Assembly: GCA_902461985.1 (NCBI GenBank)
Contig: CABQAB010000111.1
Coordinates: forward strand, 1 to 6,674
Length of the DNA: 6,674 bases
Reading direction: 5' to 3'
From: an uncultured Bacteroidales bacterium
Lineage (GTDB): Bacteria > Bacteroidota > Bacteroidia > Bacteroidales > UBA932
A program made the position numbers and the translations under genes. Under the pieces are notes generated by a model. The model made no database searches, was not told the origin of the DNA, and saw only the letters and a list, made by a program, of their open reading frames with translations. The first letter of the stretch is position 1. Each line of letters begins with the position of its first letter. Below are positions 1 through 5,599 of the stretch, piece by piece.

Positions 1-622
1 CCCTTCCGGCATCAGTCATTATGAAAAACCTGTGGCAGGGTACATCTGAGGGAACACCGGCGGGACAGTCACCCGCGCCGGAACATGCAGAATCCATTGC
101 TCCGGAACATGCAGAATCTGCCACCACGTCATCCGAGGCATCGACATCATGGACTTCCGCCAAAGGGATACGGATATAATAGCCCACAGTCTGGGTCGCA
201 TCGTGAGGAACTTCAAAATAGCGCACGGCAAAGCCTGCGACCTCATTCCACCCGTCAGACTCGAGTATATGAGGAGTCACCCCCAACGCTTCCATATTGT
301 AGCTTTTCTGGAAAAGAGCTGAAGCCAGAACTTCCGATGTCCACACCGGAACATGCATTTTTTTGCAATAGGAAGCTAAGGAACGGACATGGTCCATGTG
401 GTCGTGCGTAATAAGCACGGCCTTTATCTTCTCGACCGGAATCCCCGCATCCTCCAGACATATTTTCAGTCTCTTGAAACTTACTCCGGCATCAACCAGC
501 AGCCCGTCCTCACATTCCTCACCTCTGAAACGCCCTACAAAATAACAGTTTCCGCTGCTTCCGCTCGACAGGCTTATGAATACGGGCCTCAACCCCGGCA
601 CCTCAACTTCCCCGTTCATCAT
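1..622 (-). CDS. YycJ/WalJ-like MBL-fold metallohydrolase (partial, C-terminus beyond left edge)
   Basis: This frame reads leftward from an ATG at 622 for 207 codons with no stop before the window edge. The N-terminus carries the YycJ-type opening SLSSGSSGNCYFVG (residues 18-30), then LLVDAG (41-46) and the metallo-beta-lactamase metal motif THDHMDH (HxHxDH at 73-78). Further ligand positions are the His of EVPHDAT (H140) and the Asp of MTDAG (D204). Family members are cytoplasmic, usually about 250-270 residues, and YycJ of Gram-positives is reported to act as a DNA exonuclease; a nuclease role here is inference. The ATG overlaps the TGA of the upstream TPR gene (ATGA); a second ATG at 619 is also possible. 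GAGG lies four bases before the first ATG. Oddity: about 40 extra residues (roughly 153-197), rich in Cys, Ser, Ala and Asp, sit between H140 and D204. The family call is firm; the exact substrate is unknown. Confidence 0.88.
   Translation of the reverse strand, partial: MMNGEVEVPGLRPVFISLSSGSSGNCYFVGRFRGEECEDGLLVDAGVSFKRLKICLEDAGIPVEKIKAVLITHDHMDHVRSLASYCKKMHVPVWTSEVLASALFQKSYNMEALGVTPHILESDGWNEVAGFAVRYFEVPHDATQTVGYYIRIPLAEVHDVDASDDVVADSACSGAMDSACSGAGDCPAGVPSDVPCHRFFIMTDAGR
32..166 (-). other. Low-complexity Cys/Ser/Ala/Asp-rich insertion inside the MBL protein
   Basis: These bases encode residues 153-197 of the MBL hydrolase. Relatives, as I remember them, pass almost directly from the VGYxI strand to the [FL]xTDxG strand, with about seven residues between. 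Here the gap is about 45 residues and contains the unit DSACSGA twice. Cysteines fall at 172, 180, 186 and 196, followed by H197. The reading frame is intact on both sides, since the expected MTDAG motif follows, so this is an in-frame insertion and not a frameshift. It probably forms a flexible surface loop near the active site. Binding of a metal by the cysteines is only a possibility. Confidence 0.6.
78..118. repeat. 17-bp direct repeat with 24-bp period
   Basis: The 17-mer CCGGAACATGCAGAATC occurs at 78-94 and again at 102-118, exactly 24 bases (eight codons) apart, inside the MBL gene. On the minus strand each copy contributes to the residues DSACSG. The intervening seven bases differ from those after the second copy, so this looks like a decayed tandem duplication. 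The first 12 bases of the unit (CCGGAACATGCA) occur a third time at 347-358 in the same gene, but in another reading phase. Confidence 0.85.
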
Positions 623-2628
623 TTTTCCTCGCAATACTTCTTTATGACCCCATAGGCATCGCTCACGCCTAATTCTCCTGCTCGCGACAAATCCATGCAG
701 CCTTTTTCCTTCTCCTTGAGATATATCTGGACCAGACCGCGGTTAAACCATGAATCCCCGAAATATGGGTATTCCGAAATCGCGGCAGTATAAGCTTCAA
801 TAGCCCTCACGAAATCCGATGACATACAATAGAGATTGCCCAGATCGAAATAGAGATAAGGGAAATCAGGCAGCAGTTCCAAGGCCGCCTTCAGGTCCGC
901 AATAGCCCCGGAATAGTCGTAATGCACTGTCATGCGGTCCTGCACACGTGCTCTCGTGTTGCCGGAATCATCCATCGACAAGGTCTGCACATTGTTTTCC
1001 ATGCTTGCCACGAACTCGATCATATCCGCTTTCAGCACAGCCCTGTTCAACAGGTAGAACGCACGGTAATATTTTTCCAGACCACTCTCTGCAGGTGCGG
1101 CGACAGCATTGTCATAGTGCTGGAGAGCCGAGTTGTAGCGTCTGCGGCCGCTTTCTTCAAGTGCCGTCATAAATTCGCGCATAGCCTCCGAGACCGAATG
1201 AGCGGCACCCGGCTGCCCGGACACGGTTTCCGAAGAAGGCCCGGAGAGTTTCAGGCGCACAGGGCAGCTTTCGACAAAACTCTTCAGCAGAGGGTTTTCA
1301 TAAACCTGAGAGACAGTGTAATTGACGCTCGCGGATTCATCCGAAGTGCGGGTAAAGCGCATGAGAGGACGTAACTTTATGTCCACGTCACGGTGCTGGA
1401 GCATTTCATCGTTGAAATCCTTTTTAGCGAAGTCTGCATCAAAGGCGAGCAGGGCCGAAAAGCTTGCTGAAGTATCTGAAAGGGACATCTTTCCGTCCGC
1501 AGTGCCGGCCCTGTATTCCGCGACTTTCCTCCTTGCGGTTTCATAGTCCTCCCTGGACTCTTTCTGCATGCCTAAAAGATTCTTGACATAGGAGCGGTTC
1601 ATATAGGCCTTCGCAAAATCAGGATAGAGTTCAATAGCCTTGTCATAATCCTCCAAAGCCCCGTTGTAAAGTCCGAGTTCAATGAAGACAGATGCACGGT
1701 TGAAATGGGCGAGGACATTGTCCGGATTTATGTTTATGACCCTGTCCAGGTCCGAAAGAGCCCCTTCGAAATCGCCGAGCTGCGCAAGAATGAGTCCACG
1801 GTTATACAGGGTCAGCGCGTTGCCCGGCTCATCCTTGAGCACCCTGTCGAGATCGCTGAGCGCGGCACGGTAGTTCTTTGAATCATAATATAATATGGCT
1901 CTGTTAAAATAGGCGAAAGTATTGCTCGTATCAATCGATATAGCCCTGTCCATATCCTCGATTGCCAGATCCGTCTGCCTGCGGGCGGCATAGAGACGTC
2001 CCCTGCGGACATAACCCTCCGCATCGAAGCGGTCCAGCCGTATTGCCTTGTTGTAGTCATTCAGAGCTTTGAGGGTGTCGCCTAAAAAAAGATAGGAAGC
2101 CCCCCTGTTCAGATATGCCGAAGGGTCTTTTGATTCCTTGCGGATGTAACGGTTGAAATCATCCACCGCGGCCGTGAAATTCTGCGCGAGAAAATGGGTC
2201 ACTCCCCTGCTGAAATATAGCCCCGGATAGCCCGGACGAAGTTCTATGGCCTTGTTTATATCATTGAGCGCGTCTTCGTAATTGCCGGTCCGGCTTTCCG
2301 TTATACCCCGGTAATGGTAGCCGGAAGTGAAGACAGGATTGATACGCACAGCAGAATTGAAGTCCCTTTTGGCTCCGCGGAAGTCTCCCAGGTTATATTT
2401 GGCTATGCCACGGAAGAAATAATTCTCGTAATCGGTACTGTCGAGTTTTTCGAGTATATTGAAATTTTCTATTGCCCTTGCGAACTTGCCCTCGGAAAGA
2501 GCGACCCTGCCCCTGTACATGAATACGTCCCTATCGTACTGGGCATAGGACTCCATCTGCCCGAAATGAAAAAAAAGGGCGGAAATCAGCGATATGTAAA
2601 TACAAATTCGTAAGGACAATCTGCTCAT
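619..2628 (-). CDS. Secreted tetratricopeptide repeat (TPR) protein
   Basis: This 669-residue protein starts with a signal peptide: a basic n-region (R3, R7), a hydrophobic core at about 8-22 and a signal peptidase I site S-Y-A before Q30, giving a periplasmic or surface product. From residue 34 there are about ten TPR units in a strict 34-residue register (34-67, 68-101 and so on to about 370), many with the pattern A-Y-x-N-R-G and A-L-x-D-x-x-x-A-I-x-L-x-P. A non-repeat stretch follows (about 371-485), then a second TPR block (about 486-510 and 556-658) with four to five poorer or interrupted units. TPR arrays are protein-binding scaffolds; no catalytic motif was seen. The gene has its own canonical promoter-like sequence (2698-2728) and its TGA overlaps the start of the MBL gene, so the two are probably one operon. 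Similar TPR proteins are widespread in Bacteroidales, mostly without known function. Confidence 0.92.
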   Translation of the reverse strand: MSRLSLRICIYISLISALFFHFGQMESYAQYDRDVFMYRGRVALSEGKFARAIENFNILEKLDSTDYENYFFRGIAKYNLGDFRGAKRDFNSAVRINPVFTSGYHYRGITESRTGNYEDALNDINKAIELRPGYPGLYFSRGVTHFLAQNFTAAVDDFNRYIRKESKDPSAYLNRGASYLFLGDTLKALNDYNKAIRLDRFDAEGYVRRGRLYAARRQTDLAIEDMDRAISIDTSNTFAYFNRAILYYDSKNYRAALSDLDRVLKDEPGNALTLYNRGLILAQLGDFEGALSDLDRVININPDNVLAHFNRASVFIELGLYNGALEDYDKAIELYPDFAKAYMNRSYVKNLLGMQKESREDYETARRKVAEYRAGTADGKMSLSDTSASFSALLAFDADFAKKDFNDEMLQHRDVDIKLRPLMRFTRTSDESASVNYTVSQVYENPLLKSFVESCPVRLKLSGPSSETVSGQPGAAHSVSEAMREFMTALEESGRRRYNSALQHYDNAVAAPAESGLEKYYRAFYLLNRAVLKADMIEFVASMENNVQTLSMDDSGNTRARVQDRMTVHYDYSGAIADLKAALELLPDFPYLYFDLGNLYCMSSDFVRAIEAYTAAISEYPYFGDSWFNRGLVQIYLKEKEKGCMDLSRAGELGVSDAYGVIKKYCEEK

Positions 2629-2650
2629 AGCGAAAAAATCACTAACTTTG
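2620..2650 (+). promoter_or_regulatory. Probable promoter for the M28-like / ABC / VanZ cluster
   Basis: TAACTTTG at 2643-2650 matches the Bacteroidota -7 consensus TAnnTTTG exactly. With the expected 19-base spacing, TCTG at 2620-2623 is a three-of-four match to the -33 TTTG. Transcription would start around 2656-2658, giving a leader of about 55 bases before the ATG at 2712. The -33 region overlaps the first codons of the divergent TPR gene, so the two promoters lie on opposite sides of the same short intergenic region. Confidence 0.55.
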
Positions 2651-2681
2651 GCGGCTTTTTGTCGTTTTACGACATGGCCGC
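2651..2681. promoter_or_regulatory. Two-tier inverted repeat between divergent promoters
   Basis: The outer arms GCGGC (2651-2655) and GCCGC (2677-2681) flank inner arms TGTCG (2660-2664) and CGACA (2670-2674), with a TTTTA loop and unequal internal spacers of four and two bases. All ten arm pairs are perfect. The element begins right after the plus-strand -7 box, so it covers the predicted start site and early leader. It also lies in the predicted leader of the minus-strand TPR transcript. It could be a regulator-binding site or a leader hairpin; sequence alone does not decide. Confidence 0.45.
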
Positions 2682-2697
2682 AATCCGTTCAAACACG

Positions 2698-2728
2698 CAA
2701 AGATAGTTTTTATGCCCAAAATTTCAAA
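2698..2728 (-). promoter_or_regulatory. Bacteroidota-type promoter for the TPR-MBL operon
   Basis: On the minus strand TTTG (complement of 2725-2728) is followed after exactly 19 bases by TATCTTTG (complement of 2698-2705). This fits the Bacteroidota -33/-7 consensus TTTG...TAnnTTTG with no mismatch. Transcription would begin near 2691, leaving a leader of about 60 bases before the TPR start codon at 2628. The -33 box and most of the spacer lie within the first six codons of the divergent M28-like gene. Confidence 0.72.
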
Positions 2729-3722
2729 ACTGCTTCTATGGTTTGCAGTCTGCTTTCTGACTTGTGAAGCAGCCGCGCAGACACCGCCTGCCCGTAACGT
2801 AATCTGGGACGTCAAACTCGAAAGACAGGTCGCGTTTTTGTCTGACGGAATCTGCGGAGGCCGTGCCGCCGGCACCAAGGGAGGCACGGAAGCGGCCGCA
2901 TTCATAGCCAGAAGATTCAGCGAGGCCGGGCTTGAAGCCATCAACGGCGGCGAAAAGGAAAAAAGCCTTTTCCAGTCATTCCGCTGCGAGAACGGGGACT
3001 GCGGACATAACGTAATCGGATTTTTCAACGGCTCCCGCAAACAGAAAGACTGCAGTTACATCATTGTAGGCGCACATTTCGACAATTTGGGAACAATCGG
3101 GACGACAATGTATCCGGGAGCGGATGCGAACGCGTCCGGCGTAGTGGCGGCCATAAGCATCGCGGAAATGTTCAGAATGTCGAAAATGATAGGCAAGGCT
3201 TACGGGAAGAGCCTGATTTTCGTAGCGTTCGACGCCAAGAACAACGGCATGGCAGGCTCTGCGGAATTCTGGAAGGCACTCTGCAACGGACGATTCAAAG
3301 ACCCGCACACCGGCATGACCATCTGGCCGGAGAATGTGGAGCTTATGGTCAATCTGGACCAGCTCGGATGCACGAGCGCACCCATAGACCCGTCCAGAAA
3401 CGATTATCTGCTTGCCGTGGACAACGGGACTCTCTCCCCGGAAGACAGGGCCGCGCTCGGCTGGTGCAACCGCCTTTTCGACCTCAACCTGCAGCTTTGC
3501 CACGACTACTACGGCAGCGCAAATTTTACCAGGGTGTTTTTCAAGATTACCGACGTAAAGACTTTTGCCGATGACGGAATCCCGTCAGTCCTGTTCACGT
3601 CCGGAATAACAATGAACACGAACAAGCCTTATGACACCGCACAGACCCTCGACTACGCCGTTTTCAAGAAGAGGATATACTTTATTTACCATTGGATAGA
3701 AGTTCTGGCCCGGCATAAATAA
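2712..3722 (+). CDS. Secreted M28-family peptidase-like protein, catalytic residues mostly lost
   Basis: This 336-residue protein has a signal peptide (hydrophobic core about 6-18, likely cut at A-A-A before Q23) and would act in the periplasm or outside. The fold is recognisable as M28 zinc aminopeptidase: a cap-proximal RAAGTKGG (51-58), VGAHFDNLG (119-127, keeping H122 and D124), GADANASG (136-143), FDAKNNGMAGS (173-183), NLDQLG (214-219, keeping D216), GIPSVLF (289-295) and NKPYDT (304-309). Compared with the family pattern from memory, the bridging Asp of xDNASG is A139, the catalytic and ligand Glu-Glu pair is K176-N177, and the C-terminal His of HKPxDT is N304. Only one expected His and two Asp positions remain, so peptidase activity is unlikely, although D138 beside A139 could partly compensate. 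Length and frame are normal for a single-domain family member, which argues for a retained pseudoenzyme and not a decaying gene. It is followed 40 bases later by the ABC exporter on the same strand. Confidence 0.87.
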   Translation: MPKISKLLLWFAVCFLTCEAAAQTPPARNVIWDVKLERQVAFLSDGICGGRAAGTKGGTEAAAFIARRFSEAGLEAINGGEKEKSLFQSFRCENGDCGHNVIGFFNGSRKQKDCSYIIVGAHFDNLGTIGTTMYPGADANASGVVAAISIAEMFRMSKMIGKAYGKSLIFVAFDAKNNGMAGSAEFWKALCNGRFKDPHTGMTIWPENVELMVNLDQLGCTSAPIDPSRNDYLLAVDNGTLSPEDRAALGWCNRLFDLNLQLCHDYYGSANFTRVFFKITDVKTFADDGIPSVLFTSGITMNTNKPYDTAQTLDYAVFKKRIYFIYHWIEVLARHK

Positions 3723-3734
3723 AAAAAAATTCCG

Positions 3735-3742
3735 TAACTTCG
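3735..3742 (+). promoter_or_regulatory. Possible weak -7 box before the ABC exporter
   Basis: TAACTTCG differs from TAnnTTTG at one base and lies 20 bases before the ABC start codon. No TTTG-like -33 box is present at the expected distance (3712-3715 reads GGCA). The 40-base gap also lacks a hairpin terminator, so read-through from the M28-like gene is at least as likely. Confidence 0.25.
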
Positions 3743-3762
3743 CACGATATACTTTAGTTGAA

Positions 3763-5598
3763 ATGAAAGAATTCCTTCAGATACTCGTCCGCTATACAGG
3801 ACCATACAAGAAATATTTGGCAGGCTCGCTGATTCTCAATGTCCTTTCTGCCGTCTTCAACATATTCTCGTTCACCCTGATAATCCCTATACTGCGGATG
3901 ATTTTCAATCTGGACGGGACTGTCTACGAATACATCCCCCTCACCGGCGGGGGCGTACCTTTCAAAGAAGCCCTTCTGAACGACATATATTATTATATGT
4001 ACGTCATGGTCAATCAATTCGGGCCTTCCGTCACCCTTCTGCTGTTAGGTGTTTTCCTCGGAGTGATGACCGCCCTCAAGACCAGCTGCTACTTCGGTTC
4101 CTCCGCTGTCATGGTCCCTCTCCGCACCGGCATCGTCAGGGATATAAGGATTCAGGTGTACAACAAGGTGCTGAGTCTTCCGCTCGGTTTCTTCTCACAG
4201 GAAAAGAAAGGCGACATCATAGCGAGGATGAGCGGTGACGTGAACGAGGTCGAGAACTCCATAACGAGTTCATTGGATATGCTCATCAAGAACCCTATCC
4301 TTATCATATTCTATTTCGGAACCCTGATTTTCACAAGCTGGCAGCTCACTCTCTTCACTTTGGCAGTCGTGCCGGCTATGGCCTGGGGAATGGGAGCATT
4401 GGGCAAAAAACTCAAAAGGGATTCATTGGATGCACAGGCGAAGTGGAGCGACACCATGTCCCAGGTTGAAGAGACTCTCGGAGGACTCAGAATCATAAAG
4501 GCCTTCAACGCTGAAGGAAAAATGAGTGCCAGATTCAGAAAAACAGTCGAAGACCACCGTTCCATTGTCAGCAAGGTGGCTTTGAGACAGTCTTCCGCAC
4601 ATCCGGTAAGCGAATTTCTGGGAACCATCATGATTATGATAGTGCTCTGGTTCGGAGGTTCGCTCATACTCTCCGGCAACAATGTTCTTGACGCGCCGAC
4701 GTTCATATTCTACATGGTGATTCTCTACAGCGTACTCCAGCCTATCAAGGACCTCTCCAGGGCAAGCTACTGCATCCCGCGCGGTCTTGCATCAGTGGAA
4801 AGGCTCGACAAGATTCTCAAGGCTGAGAACAACATAAAGGAGATAGAGAATCCGGTCAAAGTCAAGGGTTTCGAGGACAGAATCGAACTGAAGCATATCC
4901 ATTTCTCCTACGAAAATGACAGGGAGGTGCTCCATGACATCAACATAAGCATTCCGAAAGGCAAGACAATAGCCCTCGTAGGCCAGTCCGGTTCCGGAAA
5001 ATCGACTCTCGTGGACCTAATTCCGCGATACCACGACATCCAGAAGGGCACGATCACCCTCGACGGACACGACATCAGAGACCTTTCCATCCACAGCCTG
5101 CGCTCTCTTATCGGAAACGTGAACCAGGAGGCCATACTGTTCAACGACACAATCTTCAACAACATAGCCTTCGGAGTGGAACACGCCACCAGGGAACAGG
5201 TAATTGCGGCAGCCAAAATCGCCAATGCCCATGACTTCATCATGGAAAAGGAAAAGGGCTACGATACGAATATCGGTGACGGAGGAAGACTGCTTTCAGG
5301 CGGCCAGAGACAGCGTATAAGCATTGCGAGGGCAATATTGAAGAACCCGCCTATACTGATTTTGGACGAGGCTACGTCGGCCTTGGACACCGAGTCGGAG
5401 AAACTGGTTCAGGAAGCACTGGACAGGCTCATGAGTTCGCGTACCACCATTGCAATCGCCCACAGGCTTTCCACCATCAAGAATGCCGACGAAATCTGCG
5501 TAATGCAGGACGGCGTGATTGTGGAAAGGGGCAGACATGAGGAACTGATTGCCCTCAACGGATATTACAAGAAACTGAACGACATGCAGCAGCTGTAG
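3763..5598 (+). CDS. ABC exporter, fused permease and ATPase (MsbA-like half-transporter)
   Basis: This 611-residue protein has the type IV (MsbA-like) exporter layout. The transmembrane domain covers about 1-335, with hydrophobic helices near 20-48, 88-110, 175-213 and 284-328 and the coupling-helix region DIIARMSGDVNEVE (151-164). The ATPase domain (about 372-611) has every canonical motif: A-loop Y383, Walker A GQSGSGKST (407-415), Q-loop Q455, signature LSGGQ (511-515), Walker B ILILDE (531-536), D-loop SALD (539-542) and switch H567. It should work as an inner-membrane homodimer that uses ATP to move a lipid or other amphipathic substrate outward. Lipid A flipping (MsbA) is possible, but Bacteroidales carry several similar paralogs, so no gene symbol is given. 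The start ATG follows an A-rich leader; one base separates its TAG from the next gene, so coupled expression is likely. Confidence 0.95.
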   Translation: MKEFLQILVRYTGPYKKYLAGSLILNVLSAVFNIFSFTLIIPILRMIFNLDGTVYEYIPLTGGGVPFKEALLNDIYYYMYVMVNQFGPSVTLLLLGVFLGVMTALKTSCYFGSSAVMVPLRTGIVRDIRIQVYNKVLSLPLGFFSQEKKGDIIARMSGDVNEVENSITSSLDMLIKNPILIIFYFGTLIFTSWQLTLFTLAVVPAMAWGMGALGKKLKRDSLDAQAKWSDTMSQVEETLGGLRIIKAFNAEGKMSARFRKTVEDHRSIVSKVALRQSSAHPVSEFLGTIMIMIVLWFGGSLILSGNNVLDAPTFIFYMVILYSVLQPIKDLSRASYCIPRGLASVERLDKILKAENNIKEIENPVKVKGFEDRIELKHIHFSYENDREVLHDINISIPKGKTIALVGQSGSGKSTLVDLIPRYHDIQKGTITLDGHDIRDLSIHSLRSLIGNVNQEAILFNDTIFNNIAFGVEHATREQVIAAAKIANAHDFIMEKEKGYDTNIGDGGRLLSGGQRQRISIARAILKNPPILILDEATSALDTESEKLVQEALDRLMSSRTTIAIAHRLSTIKNADEICVMQDGVIVERGRHEELIALNGYYKKLNDMQQL

Positions 5599-5599
5599 A

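Noticed and set aside
85..411. 108-codon plus-strand open frame near the left edge
   Set aside because: It overlaps the MBL gene on the opposite strand, where HxHxDH and the other family motifs are found. The plus-strand product is low-complexity and unlike any family I know.
922..1374. 150-codon plus-strand open frame
   Set aside because: It lies wholly antisense to the TPR gene, whose repeats and signal peptide are clear. Its protein has no recognisable domain and a His/Cys/Arg-rich make-up typical of an antisense shadow.
2976..3503. 175-codon minus-strand open frame
   Set aside because: It is antisense to the M28-like gene, which has ordered family motifs. No promoter or domain supports the reverse frame.
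3719..3729. A-run after the M28-like stop as a terminator
   Set aside because: There is no GC-rich hairpin before it, and a plus-strand intrinsic terminator would end in a T-run, not an A-run.
3750..3757. TACTTTAG as a -7 box for the ABC gene
   Set aside because: It ends five bases before the start codon, so transcription would start at or inside the coding region, and it has a mismatch at a conserved position.
3983..4000. Perfect 7-bp inverted repeat with a 4-base loop
   Set aside because: It is AT-only in most of the stem and falls in codons for D-I-Y-Y-Y-M-Y of the ABC exporter, so codon make-up explains it.
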